The notes beneath the pieces are model-generated. The model saw only the letters and a program-made list of their open reading frames with translations, ran no database searches and was not told the origin of the DNA. Positions 27,850 through 36,399 of a stretch of 64,000 nucleotides of DNA are shown piece after piece. The stretch is from Spirochaetia bacterium (GTDB lineage: Bacteria; Spirochaetota; Leptospiria; Turneriellales; JAOUOS01). The translations under genes were made by a program, and so were the position numbers. The stretch is taken from positions 124,001-188,000 of the forward strand of contig JAOUOS010000002.1 in the NCBI GenBank assembly GCA_029880285.1. The letters are read 5' to 3'. The stretch's first letter is position 1. The number at the start of each line of letters is the position of its first letter.

Positions 27850-28476
27850 TTATTTACTATACAAATACACCAAACTGCCTGACGGACCCGGCACAGACCC
27901 TTTAACAAGCAAAACTTTTTCATCCGATAGTATTTTTACAACCTCTACATTGCGAATTGACTTTTTTTTACCGCCCATTCTTCCCGGTAGTCTTTGCCCT
28001 TTTCTAACCTCTCCCGGAGAGGTACCCGCGCCTATTGCTCCGGGATCTCGATGAAAAGTTGATCCATGACTCTCTCTGCCGCCTGAAAAATTATATCTTT
28101 TCACAACGCCTTGAAAGCCTTTTCCTTTACTTATCCCTTGAACAATTATTTTTTCACCAGCTTCAAAAATATTACAATTTATTTCATCACCAATTTTTTT
28201 TTCTTCAAAATATCCTCTCACTTCTTTTAGGTGCCTAAAACATCCTTCTTTATCACCTACTGCTTTTTTCTGATGCCCAATTTCAGGTTTTGAAAAAAGT
28301 TTTTTTCTTTTTTCATCATAGGCTATCTGAAGCGCAGAATATCCGTCTTTTTCTTCTTTTTTAACCTGCGTAACAACACAAGGACCTGCTTCTAACGCGG
28401 TAACAGCTATATTGTTGCCCGCCTCGTCATAAATCTGCAACATCCCTATTTTTTTACCCATTAATCCTTTTGCCAT
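27850..28476 (-). CDS. rplC: 50S ribosomal protein L3
   Basis: 208 aa. GLMGKKIGMLQIYDEAG, GFQGVVKRYNFSGG and HRDPGAIGAGTSPGEVRKG are conserved, the last being the extension toward the peptidyl transferase centre. It lies between rpsJ and rplD. Confidence 0.97.
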   Translation of the reverse strand: MAKGLMGKKIGMLQIYDEAGNNIAVTALEAGPCVVTQVKKEEKDGYSALQIAYDEKRKKLFSKPEIGHQKKAVGDKEGCFRHLKEVRGYFEEKKIGDEINCNIFEAGEKIIVQGISKGKGFQGVVKRYNFSGGRESHGSTFHRDPGAIGAGTSPGEVRKGQRLPGRMGGKKKSIRNVEVVKILSDEKVLLVKGSVPGPSGSLVYLYSK

Positions 28477-28502
28477 TTTATAACCTTTTTTATTCTTCTA
28501 TC

Positions 28503-28805
28503 TTAAGATTTAATATCTACCGAAACGCCTGCTGGCAGCTGCAATTTCATTAAAGCGTCAATTGTATCTGCGGTAGGCTCTAAAATATCAATTAGCCTCG
28601 AGTGTGTTCTCATTTCAAACTGCTCTCTTGAATCTTTGTGAACAAATGTTGACTTTAAAACCGTAAATTTTTCTTTTTTTACGGGCAAAGGAACCGGCCC
28701 GGCTATACGCGCTCTCGTACGCTTAACTGTACCAACAATTTCCTGTGCCGATTTATCAAGCAGACGATAATCAAATGACTTTAGTTTTACTCTTATTTTT
28801 TGCAT
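28503..28805 (-). CDS. rpsJ: 30S ribosomal protein S10
   Basis: 100 aa. [38 protein letters not shown] and [16 protein letters not shown] are diagnostic. It also serves as NusE in antitermination. It lies 28 bp downstream of tuf. Confidence 0.97.
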   Translation of the reverse strand: MQKIRVKLKSFDYRLLDKSAQEIVGTVKRTRARIAGPVPLPVKKEKFTVLKSTFVHKDSREQFEMRTHSRLIDILEPTADTIDALMKLQLPAGVSVDIKS

Positions 28806-28833
28806 AGCCGGGATATCTTTACTTTATTTTAAC

Positions 28834-30039
28834 TTACTCTATAATCTTAGAAACAACACCGGCGCCTATGGTTCTACCGCCTTCACGCACGGCAAATCGC
28901 AAGCCTTCTTCCATTGCTATCGGGTTTATTAGTTCAACTTCCATATTTACGTTATCACCAGGATTTACCATTTCAACACCTTCAGGAAGTTTAATTGTTC
29001 CTGTTACGTCTGTTGTTCTAAAATAAAACTGTGGTCGATAATTATTAAAGAAAGGAGTATGACGTCCACCTTCTTCTTTTGTAAGAACAAGAATCTCTGC
29101 GCTGAACTTTTTATGAGGAGTTATGGATCCGGGTTTAGCTATAACCTGACCTCTTTCAATCTCTTCTCTTTTGGTACCTCGAAGTAAAATACCTACGTTA
29201 TCACCTGCCTGACCAAAATCAAGAAGCTTTCTAAACATCTCAATACCGGTTACAGTTGTTTTTATTGTATCTTTAATGCCTACGATCTCTATCTCTTCGT
29301 TAACATTTAACTTACCTCTTTCGATACGACCAGTGGCAACCGTACCACGTCCGGTTATTGTAAATACGTCTTCAACCGGCATAAGAAACGGCTTATCTAC
29401 CTCTCTAATAGGCTCTGGGATATAGGAGTCTAGTGTTTCTGCCAGCTTTAATATAGCGCCTTCACCTATATCACTTGTATCACCTTCAGCCGCTTTCAGA
29501 GCGGAACCGGTTACAAAAGGAATTTCATCACCTTTGAAGTTATATTTATTTAAAAGATCTCTTACTTCCATCTCTACCAATTCTATCATCTCGGCTCTAT
29601 CTGCCTCGGGAAGCATATCAACCTTATTTAAAAATACCACAATATTCGGCACACCCACCTGACGAGCCAAAAGAATGTGCTCTCTTGTCTGGGGCATTGG
29701 ACCATCTGCGGCCGACACAACTAAAATCGCGGCGTCCATCTGAGCCGCTCCCGTAATCATATTTTTTACATAGTCAGCATGTCCGGGGCAGTCAACGTGT
29801 GCGTAATGACGTTTATCTGTTGAATACTCCTGATGCGAAGTCGCGATTGTAATACCGCGTTCTTTTTCTTCGGGCGCGTTATCAATTTCAGCATAAGCCA
29901 CCGCTTTATTCGAACCCCCAAATTTCGCAGCCAATACTGTTGTAATTGCCGCTGTTAAAGTAGTTTTACCATGGTCAACGTGCCCTATTGTACCAACGTT
30001 TACGTGAACCTTACTTCTATCAAATTTTTCTTTTGCCAT
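28834..30039 (-). CDS. tuf: Elongation factor Tu
   Basis: 401 aa. GTP-binding motifs GHVDHGKTT (about 19-27), DCPGH (about 81) and NKVD (about 136) are intact, with all three domains. The switch region reads [13 protein letters not shown] rather than the more usual TINTSHVEY, a variant I associate with Leptospira-like EF-Tu. AAGGAG precedes the ATG. It heads the ribosomal cluster; fusA, rpsL and rpsG are not adjacent, so the str operon is split. Confidence 0.98.
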   Translation of the reverse strand: MAKEKFDRSKVHVNVGTIGHVDHGKTTLTAAITTVLAAKFGGSNKAVAYAEIDNAPEEKERGITIATSHQEYSTDKRHYAHVDCPGHADYVKNMITGAAQMDAAILVVSAADGPMPQTREHILLARQVGVPNIVVFLNKVDMLPEADRAEMIELVEMEVRDLLNKYNFKGDEIPFVTGSALKAAEGDTSDIGEGAILKLAETLDSYIPEPIREVDKPFLMPVEDVFTITGRGTVATGRIERGKLNVNEEIEIVGIKDTIKTTVTGIEMFRKLLDFGQAGDNVGILLRGTKREEIERGQVIAKPGSITPHKKFSAEILVLTKEEGGRHTPFFNNYRPQFYFRTTDVTGTIKLPEGVEMVNPGDNVNMEVELINPIAMEEGLRFAVREGGRTIGAGVVSKIIE

Positions 30040-30477
30040 AAAAGCGTCTCCTTAAATCAAATGTACTTAATATTAAATGCTCTCTATTAGCGATAATTTA
30101 TTTTTTGCTAACTTCTCATAAAGAGCAAAACGCGGATTTTTTACACTTGCCTGACAACCCCCGTAAAAAACAGGCAATTTGAATGACCAGAATCTTTTTC
30201 TTTTACATGACGGCAAGAGTTATTTCAATTAAATGATTTCAAATTCTAACTATTTTTATCTTTACGGCATAGCTATTGATCTTGGTTAACTATTTATATG
30301 AAAAATAATAAAAAACCCAAATGGCAAATAAAACAAGAATTTACAACTATACAATCTGAACTATTATCACTTGACCATAATAATTATAAAAAAGTAAAGA
30401 AATGTACATATATCCTATTATTAAAAAGGCAAAAAATCCGATAATCTATTATAATTTAATTGTCTTACTAAATACAC
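30040..30477. other. Divergent intergenic region upstream of tuf and the HD-GYP gene
   Basis: 438 bp without a gene; it must carry promoters for the 17-kb ribosomal cluster and for the plus-strand gene at 30478, but no -35/-10 pair stands out. Two inverted repeats lie in the probable tuf leader: TTGCCTG (30147-30153) with CAGGCAA (30171-30177), and TTTTGCT (30103-30109) with AGCAAAA (30124-30130). They could be leader hairpins or operators. Confidence 0.4.
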
Positions 30478-31584
30478 ATGAATAAAGAAAACTTATCGCT
30501 TGAAATATCTATACAAAAAAAAATTTCATCAATTCATGAACAAATAATAAACAATTTACCAGAAACAAGCAGAATCGCAGTGGCTCTTTATGATGAAGAC
30601 AGAGACTTGTTAAAAACTTTTATAAATAGTACGGTTGGAGAGCCTCCCGTAACCAATTACCAATATAAATTAAACGATTCATATTCACTAACTCAAATAA
30701 AAAAAAGCAGAAAACCAAGAATTGTAAATGATTTGGATGTTTATAAAAATCTCAATAAAGAACATTCTAAAAAAATTGCGGAAAAAAAATACGGTTCAAG
30801 CTTTACTTATCCGATTTTTGATGACATAAATAAGTTTTACGGTTTTTTATTCATTAATTCTGAAAAGAAAGATTTTTTCACTGAAAACAATTTACAAATT
30901 CTAGATCCTTATGTGCAACTTCTTTCGATACATATTATAAAAGAAGTTGAAATTTCAAAAGTTCTTACTGCAATTCTTCATTCAATGCTTGAAATTACCC
31001 ATCATCGCGATCCTGAAACGGGCGCCCACTTAAAACGAATGTCTGCCTATTGCCATATTATCGCTATGAGTACGGCAGAAAAATACAAACTAAGCGATGA
31101 ATTTATTGAACATTTGTATTTATTTTCACCAATGCATGATATTGGTAAAGTGGCCATTGCCGATAAAATTCTATTAAAAGAAGGACCCTTAACAAAAGAA
31201 GAATTTGAACTTATGAAAGCTCACACTATTAAGGGACGCGAAATAATTGAAGGAATAATAAAAAATTTTCCTATTTTTGACGGAAATAATCTAAAAATGA
31301 TTTTAAATATTATTGAATTTCATCATGAAACTTTAGACGGCAAGGGATATCCTAAGGGACTTTCTGATAAAAAAATTCCCATTGAATCAAAAATAACAGC
31401 AGTAGCAGATATATTTGATGCCTTAACATCTGAAAGACCCTATAAAAAAGCATGGAGCATTGATGAAGCTTTCGCAGAACTACAAAAATTAAAAGGAATT
31501 AAACTTGAGCCCGCTTTTGTTGATGCTCTGGTTAAAAATCGGGATGAAGTTGAAGAAATTAAAAATAAGTTTGTAGATAGGTAA
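30478..31584 (+). CDS. GAF and HD-GYP domain protein (probable c-di-GMP phosphodiesterase)
   Basis: 368 aa. Residues about 20-155 are a GAF-like sensor fold. The HD-GYP domain begins near residue 170: HHRDPETGAHLKRMS, MHDIGKVAIADKILLKEG (HD pair), HHETLDGKGYPKGL (the GYP motif) and ADIFDALTSERPYK. All metal-site residues I expect are present, so it should be an active phosphodiesterase. It is cytoplasmic with no membrane segment. It is a single gene, convergent with hypA. Confidence 0.9.
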   Translation: MNKENLSLEISIQKKISSIHEQIINNLPETSRIAVALYDEDRDLLKTFINSTVGEPPVTNYQYKLNDSYSLTQIKKSRKPRIVNDLDVYKNLNKEHSKKIAEKKYGSSFTYPIFDDINKFYGFLFINSEKKDFFTENNLQILDPYVQLLSIHIIKEVEISKVLTAILHSMLEITHHRDPETGAHLKRMSAYCHIIAMSTAEKYKLSDEFIEHLYLFSPMHDIGKVAIADKILLKEGPLTKEEFELMKAHTIKGREIIEGIIKNFPIFDGNNLKMILNIIEFHHETLDGKGYPKGLSDKKIPIESKITAVADIFDALTSERPYKKAWSIDEAFAELQKLKGIKLEPAFVDALVKNRDEVEEIKNKFVDR

Positions 31585-31592
31585 TTATTTAT

Positions 31593-31937
31593 TTAATTTT
31601 CTAATTCAAGATTCATCAAAAACAATTCTTCACCGTCTATAACCCGAATATCGCGGCTTTTGCAATGCATACAAATAAAAATATTTTCAGATACGTTTGA
31701 TTCTTTTTTACATTCATTACAGTAAACAACTACATCCTGCAAAAAATATTCAAATTCACATTTTTCGGCGATGGTACCCGCTTTTACTACTTCAAAAGCT
31801 TCTTTTAAGAAATGTGGTTCTATGCCGCTTAGTTTTCCTATTTTCACTTTAATATTAGTTATTTTAATAGCATTATTTTCTTTTGCCTTTTCAAGACATA
31901 TGTTGATTAAGCTTGAAGCGACAGAAAATTCATGCAT
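31593..31937 (-). CDS. hypA: Hydrogenase maturation nickel chaperone HypA
   Basis: 114 aa. MHEFSVASSLI supplies the nickel-binding N-terminal Met-His, and the zinc domain has CNECKKE and CMHCKS. It delivers nickel to [NiFe] hydrogenase. The ATG overlaps the hypE stop (TGATG). No hypB is adjacent. Confidence 0.93.
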   Translation of the reverse strand: MHEFSVASSLINICLEKAKENNAIKITNIKVKIGKLSGIEPHFLKEAFEVVKAGTIAEKCEFEYFLQDVVVYCNECKKESNVSENIFICMHCKSRDIRVIDGEELFLMNLELEN

Positions 31938-32935
31938 CAGCAGATTCTGGGTAAAAGAAGACCCGAAGGCGTTTCAAAAACTCTTTTTGTGCCCATGCCT
32001 GTTTCAAGAATTACTTTCTTATTGTACTCATTTATTGCCCTGCCGATTACAGAAGCGTTTTTGCCCAGTTCATCTTTTTTACAAATTTCAAGCGCCTTTT
32101 CTGCGTCTTCTTTTTTTACAGCCAGTATAAAAGTGCCCTCGCAGGCTAAATGATACGGTTCAAAACCAAGAAGCTCGCAGATACCCCTTGTTTCATCTGA
32201 AAGCGGAATTTTTTCTTCATGAACATAAAGCCCAATATTAGACTGATGCGCCCATTCATTTAAGACGGCGCTTAATCCGCCGCGCGTGGCATCACGCATA
32301 GAATGAATTTCAATATCTTCTTCTACAAGTTTTCTTATTAAGGGCCAAAGGCTAGCGCAGTCGCTAGAAAGTTCAGATTTAATATCAATTCCCTCGCGGC
32401 TGGCAAAAATCAATGAACCGTGATCACCCACTGTACCCGATACAATAATAACATCATCTTCTTTAACGGCCGAAGCGGATATTCCCGGTTTTACAATTTC
32501 TCCCACGCCGGTTGTATTAATAAAAATTCCGTCAGCTGTGCCCGTAGGAACCACTTTTGTATCACCGGTAATTATTAAAGCCTGATTTTTTTGAAGTTCT
32601 TCTTTCATTGAAATCGCGATTTTTTCAAGATCACTTATTAAAAACCCTTCTTCAATAATAAAAGCGGCGCTTAAATATAAAGGCTTTGCTCCCATTACGG
32701 CTACGTCATTGCAGGTTCCGGCTATTGCCAGCTTGCCTATATCGCCGCCTTTAAAAAAAATTGGTTTAACCGTAAAACTGTCGGTTGACATCACCATATT
32801 TTGAGGCGCTTTAAAAACAGATGCGTCTTCAAGCTGGTTTAAAATATTATTACCCAGATTTTTTATAAAAATATCGTTAATTAATTTCGCGCTTTTGCCC
32901 GCGCCGGTACCGTGTTCTAAAAGTATCTTACTCAT
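31937..32935 (-). CDS. hypE: Hydrogenase maturation protein HypE (carbamoyl dehydratase)
   Basis: 332 aa. It starts LLEHGTGAGKSAKLI, has the ATP-binding GDIGKLAIAGTCNDVAVMGA and MRDATRGGLSAVLNEWA segments of the PurM/HypE superfamily, and ends PRIC, whose terminal Cys is thiocarbamoylated and dehydrated to the cyanide ligand. Intact. It lies 155 bp downstream of hypD with a possible terminator between. Confidence 0.95.
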   Translation of the reverse strand: MSKILLEHGTGAGKSAKLINDIFIKNLGNNILNQLEDASVFKAPQNMVMSTDSFTVKPIFFKGGDIGKLAIAGTCNDVAVMGAKPLYLSAAFIIEEGFLISDLEKIAISMKEELQKNQALIITGDTKVVPTGTADGIFINTTGVGEIVKPGISASAVKEDDVIIVSGTVGDHGSLIFASREGIDIKSELSSDCASLWPLIRKLVEEDIEIHSMRDATRGGLSAVLNEWAHQSNIGLYVHEEKIPLSDETRGICELLGFEPYHLACEGTFILAVKKEDAEKALEICKKDELGKNASVIGRAINEYNKKVILETGMGTKRVFETPSGLLLPRIC

Positions 32936-33033
32936 AATTAATAAATCCCCAAAAAATTGTTTATAAGTTTTAACATAAATCTAAAATACAGGCTTAAAGA
33001 GTTTTTAATAAATTATCTATAATGAAACCGGGG

Positions 33034-33057
33034 AAAAAAACATGCAACTTCCTGCAT
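33034..33057 (-). terminator. Possible Rho-independent terminator after hypD
   Basis: On the minus strand ATGCA, a 6-nt loop and TGCAT are followed by TG and seven T residues (33040-33034). The stem is short (5 bp). If real, hypCD and hypEA are separate transcripts. Confidence 0.4.
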
Positions 33058-33090
33058 TCCTGGCTTTCTTATAAAACTATAAACTAAATA

Positions 33091-34221
33091 TTACCCTAAA
33101 CCCCTCCCATATCTATAATACGCCGCGCAGGCGCCTTCTTCAGAAACCATACATGCTCCCATGGGTCTTTCAGGGGTACAGGCCTTGCCAAATACTTTAC
33201 ATTCAGGAGGCAGAGCCTTGCCCATTAATATATCGCCGCATCGGCATGATTTGTGATCATCAATAGCTTCGTACGGAAGGTCATATATTTTCTCTGCATT
33301 TAAATAATCATATTTTTCTTTTAATTTAAGAGAACTTTTAGGAATATCGCCAATACCCCTCCAGCGAAATTTTTCGGCAATATCAAAACAGTCTTTTATC
33401 ATTTCTTGAGCCTTCAGGTTGCCTTCGACAGAAACACCGCGGCTGTATTCTATCTCAAGTTTACATCTTTTCTCATTAAACTGCTTTAGTATCATAAGAG
33501 TCGACTGCATGATATCTACAGGTTCAAATCCGCTTATGACAACCGGTTTTTTATAAGTAACTACAATAGGTTTATAAATTTTAGCTCCCGCGATAACGCT
33601 TACATGCGACGGACCTATAAATGCGTCAATTTTACTGTCTTTAGATTGAATGACGGCTTCCATCGGCTCGGGAACCGTTACATGATTTATATGAAACAAT
33701 ATATTTTTAATGTTATTTTTTTCTACCTCTTGAATTAAAGAGGCCGTCATGGGAGTTGTGGTTTCAAATCCGATGGCAAAAAATATAACTTTTTTATTTT
33801 GATTTTCTTCAGCAATTTTCAAGGTATCAAGCGGAGAATACACAAAGCGCACATCGGCGCCGTGTGACCTTGACTCCTGAAGACTTCTTTTACTGCCGGG
33901 AACCCTCATCATATCGCCCAGTGTTACCAGAATAGTATCTTCTTTTTCTGCCAAAATAACCGCGTGATCAACCCTTTCTTTGGGCATAATACAAACGGGA
34001 CATCCCGGACCATGAATAAAATGAATATTTTTTGGCATAAGCTGAGACAAACCGTATTTAGCGATAATATGCGTGTGCCCGCCGCATACTTCCATAATAT
34101 GAAGTTCACCCGAATATTTTTCGGCCTCATCGTTTAAAACATCCGCAATGGCTTTTACAATTTCGGGTTTTCTAAAACCCTCAATAATCTGTTTTAATGA
34201 TATTTTTTTAATCTTCTGCAT
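33091..34221 (-). CDS. hypD: Hydrogenase maturation protein HypD
   Basis: 376 aa from the ATG at 34221, which overlaps the hypC end by 14 bp; earlier in-frame starts lie inside hypC. GPGCPVCIMP, IGFETTTPMTA and the C-terminal Cys-rich CRCGDILMGKA with FGKACTPERPMGACMVS supply the [4Fe-4S] and redox Cys residues. With HypC it scaffolds the Fe(CN)2CO unit of [NiFe] hydrogenase. Confidence 0.95.
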   Translation of the reverse strand: MQKIKKISLKQIIEGFRKPEIVKAIADVLNDEAEKYSGELHIMEVCGGHTHIIAKYGLSQLMPKNIHFIHGPGCPVCIMPKERVDHAVILAEKEDTILVTLGDMMRVPGSKRSLQESRSHGADVRFVYSPLDTLKIAEENQNKKVIFFAIGFETTTPMTASLIQEVEKNNIKNILFHINHVTVPEPMEAVIQSKDSKIDAFIGPSHVSVIAGAKIYKPIVVTYKKPVVISGFEPVDIMQSTLMILKQFNEKRCKLEIEYSRGVSVEGNLKAQEMIKDCFDIAEKFRWRGIGDIPKSSLKLKEKYDYLNAEKIYDLPYEAIDDHKSCRCGDILMGKALPPECKVFGKACTPERPMGACMVSEEGACAAYYRYGRGLG

Positions 34222-34441
34222 TTTCAAGCATTTCTTTATATAAATCAAGAGATTCTTTTGCCGAAACTTCATCAAGTTTTTTTATGACAAAGCCCACATG
34301 AATTAAAACATAATCGCCTATTGTAACTTCTTCTGGCATCATGTTTAATGAGGCCTCTCTTTGGGCGCCCATAGTATCTACAATAGCGGTATTTTTTTCT
34401 TTATTGATTTCAATTATTTTCGAGGGGATGGCCAGACACAT
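34208..34441 (-). CDS. hypC: Hydrogenase maturation chaperone HypC
   Basis: 77 aa. MCLAIPSKIIEI at the start holds the essential Cys2; GDYVLIHVGFVIKKLD is the OB-fold end. It is the first gene of the hypCD group. About 107 bp upstream lies one copy of a repeat (34548). Confidence 0.93.
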   Translation of the reverse strand: MCLAIPSKIIEINKEKNTAIVDTMGAQREASLNMMPEEVTIGDYVLIHVGFVIKKLDEVSAKESLDLYKEMLENAED

Positions 34442-34547
34442 GGAAGTAGACTACCGATTGAATTTGAGATGTCAATAAAATTATTAAGTGAAAATTTATA
34501 TTGTGTGAAGACAAGCTGGAACCGGTAGTTATTTGCAAATATACTTT

Positions 34548-34731
34548 GACAGGATAACAAGATGAGACAAAGATAGTATCATTATTAAAAATCCTCTCTC
34601 TTCGCAAGCGAAGCTAACCGTAGATAGGAAAGGCAAAGCCATGAGCTAAATTTCTTGTGATTAATTTGACTACCTGCTTTTCAAACGGCGACCCGTAAAG
34701 CCAAATTACATTTTTTATAAAAAAATTGTCG
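34548..34731 (+). repeat. Dispersed repeat, copy A, with conserved minus-strand peptide tail
   Basis: It starts GACAGGATAACA and passes a small palindrome (CTTCGC-AA-GCGAAG). It then holds a block at 34614-34690 that is about 89 % identical over 75 bp to copy B at 36166, and ends in an AT-rich stretch running into TTGTCG. On the minus strand the block reads PFEKQVVKLITRNLAHGF and then a stop after six more residues. It lies in the 365-bp gap between hypC and the histidine kinase gene. Confidence 0.7.
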
Positions 34732-34754
34732 AAGTACAATATTTTTTTTATTAT
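34726..34754 (+). promoter_or_regulatory. Candidate promoter of the split histidine kinase gene
   Basis: TTGTCG (34726-34731), a 17-nt spacer and TATTAT (34749-34754), placed about 50 bp before the ATG at 34807. An AGGAGAG ribosome binding site follows. The -35 overlaps the end of repeat copy A. Confidence 0.45.
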
Positions 34755-34806
34755 ATACCCTGAAAAAAATAAAAATAATACAATTTCAATATAGCAGGAG
34801 AGAGCT

Positions 34807-35421
34807 ATGACCAAAACCAGAGAAAAAGAAAGCTTCTTATCAAAATGGGCGGTACCTGAATATTTAGCGCCAAAAGATTCGGTTTTATATTATAGAGAGC
34901 TGATTTTATTTTGGATATTGTTTGTTTGGACCATCTTTGTACCATTTGGTTTATTCGGTATAATTAATTCTATAAAACAAGAAGATTATATTGGTTTATT
35001 TAATAGAATATTTTTTTCTATTTCTGTAATTTTGTTATTATTTTTTCGCCGACATATTACAATAAAAATGAGAACATTCTTCACCTTACTATTGTTTTTA
35101 TTCTCATCGATAAATATAACTTTTTTCTCAAAGCAATTAATAGCAGGAGTCAGCATGCTATATGTATTTACTGTTTTTTCATCTATTTTAGCCGATAAAA
35201 AAGGATTAATGATTTCTTACATAGCATGTTTTTTTTATAGTTTAGCTTTGGTTCTATTAATTAATAATAACTATTTTAATCAAACTTTTAATACAATAAA
35301 TACGATAGAAAATTCTTTACGTATTGGAGTTGGCATTTTTTTAGCTAATCTTATATTAACTCTACCAGTAGCATCCTTAGTAAAAGCGCTGTTTTTTTTT
35401 CTCGAAAACAAAAAGAACTGA
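34807..35421 (+). CDS. Membrane sensor half of a frameshifted histidine kinase
   Basis: 204 aa, ending at a TGA just after a T9 tract. Five to six hydrophobic segments (about residues 31-50, 65-82, 88-104, 110-130, 135-155, 172-195) form a membrane domain that I cannot assign to a named sensor family. The -1 frame after the T9 run (35392-35400) continues without a stop through a Lys/Glu-rich coiled coil into the kinase core at 35448, so this is the N-terminal half of one gene broken by a one-base change, by programmed slippage, or by a sequencing error. A good AGGAGAG precedes the ATG. Confidence 0.75.
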   Translation: MTKTREKESFLSKWAVPEYLAPKDSVLYYRELILFWILFVWTIFVPFGLFGIINSIKQEDYIGLFNRIFFSISVILLLFFRRHITIKMRTFFTLLLFLFSSINITFFSKQLIAGVSMLYVFTVFSSILADKKGLMISYIACFFYSLALVLLINNNYFNQTFNTINTIENSLRIGVGIFLANLILTLPVASLVKALFFFLENKKN

Positions 35422-35447
35422 CAAAGCTTCTTGAAAAAGAAAAAGAA

Positions 35448-36155
35448 TTGCTTGAATTGTCACAGAATGAACTGCTAAAATCTAACGAAGAGCTTGAAAC
35501 TTTCGCTTACGCGGCCTCGCATGACATGCGGGAGCCTTTGCGAATGATAACAAACTATATTCAGCTTATTCAAAAACGGCTTAAAGACACTCTTGACGAT
35601 AAAATGAATCAGTATTTTGATTACGCCGCTGAGGGTTCTTTACGTATGCAGAAAACAATAGATGATATACTTGATTACGCGAAAATGAAATTTGATACTG
35701 AAGACTATACGAAAATAGAATTAAATAAAATATTAGATAAAACCATACGAAATCTTGAAATACCAATAAAAAACTCCGGCGCGAAAATTAATTTTCAAGA
35801 TATTCCAGATACTGTGCACGGCAGCGAAAATCATATTTTACGCTTATTTCAAAATTTAATAGAAAACGCCATTAAATTTAGAAACGAAAAAGAACCCGAA
35901 ATAACCATAGGCGCGAAAGAAAAAAATAATGAATTTATTTTTGAAATACAAGATAACGGAATTGGCATTGATCCCGAACATTCAAAAAATGTTTTTCAAG
36001 CATTTAAAAGAATGCATAACCGGCAAAAATACCCCGGCACAGGCATTGGCTTATCTCAGTGTAAAAAAATTGTCGAGGCCCATAACGGTAAAATATGGAT
36101 AGAATCAAATGTAAACCACGGAACATCTGTGTTTTTTTCTATACCGTTTCGATAA
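35448..36155 (+). CDS. Histidine kinase core (3' half of frameshifted kinase gene)
   Basis: 235 aa from a TTG that is probably not a real start; the frame is open back to the T9 tract at 35392. H-box FAYAASHDMREPLRMI with the phospho-accepting His, N-box NLIENAIKF, G1 DNGIGID, and G2 GTGIGLSQCKKIVEAHNGKIW are complete. The dimerisation part resembles phytochrome-type HisKA. There is no response regulator gene next to it. Both flanks carry copies of the same repeat. Confidence 0.85.
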   Translation: MLELSQNELLKSNEELETFAYAASHDMREPLRMITNYIQLIQKRLKDTLDDKMNQYFDYAAEGSLRMQKTIDDILDYAKMKFDTEDYTKIELNKILDKTIRNLEIPIKNSGAKINFQDIPDTVHGSENHILRLFQNLIENAIKFRNEKEPEITIGAKEKNNEFIFEIQDNGIGIDPEHSKNVFQAFKRMHNRQKYPGTGIGLSQCKKIVEAHNGKIWIESNVNHGTSVFFSIPFR

Positions 36156-36165
36156 AAAAAGTTTA

Positions 36166-36200
36166 GACAGGATAACAGGATTATATTCTTTTATCCTGTC
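36166..36200 (+). terminator. Inverted repeat after the kinase gene, possible terminator
   Basis: GACAGGAT (36166-36173) and ATCCTGTC (36193-36200) form an 8-bp stem, 11 bp after the kinase stop. There is no T-tract on the 3' side, so Rho-independent termination is uncertain. It may instead be part of the repeat. Confidence 0.35.
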
Positions 36201-36358
36201 TCTTCGCAAGCGACTTGTATCGAGCATTGTCGAGATGAGCTAACCGTAGGTAGGTATGGAAAAGCCATGAGCTAATTTTCTGGTGATTAATTCGACTACC
36301 TGCTTTTCAAAGGGTGCCCTGCCAAATTCAAAAAAATATTTTATAAAAAAACTTGACC
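36166..36358 (+). repeat. Dispersed repeat, copy B
   Basis: Same order as copy A: GACAGGATAACAGGAT, a TCTTCGCAAGCGA piece, an inserted 25 bp or so, then the conserved block (36238-36320) and an AT-rich end running into TTGACC. The minus strand reads PFEKQVVELITRKLAHGF and then a stop after six more residues. Copies A and B are direct repeats bracketing the kinase gene; both end just before a plus-strand gene. Confidence 0.7.
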
Positions 36359-36399
36359 TGCCATGTATATATATTTTTTTTATGTCACATTAATATACG

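Noticed and set aside
34442..34806. A riboswitch (for example c-di-GMP type) in the repeat because of phrases like GTAGGTAGG and AAAGCCATGAG.
   Set aside because: The conserved core of GEMM riboswitches could not be matched in order on either strand, and the conserved minus-strand frame is a better explanation.
34614..34814. A 66-codon minus-strand frame over repeat copy A, with an ATG start.
   Set aside because: Only its C-terminal part is conserved in copy B, while the N-terminal part is unlike the other copy and has no ribosome binding site. It is kept as a repeat feature rather than a gene.
35448..36155. The TTG at 35448 as the real start of a separate soluble kinase.
   Set aside because: The frame is open upstream to the T9 tract and continues the coiled coil of the membrane part; no ribosome binding site lies before the TTG.
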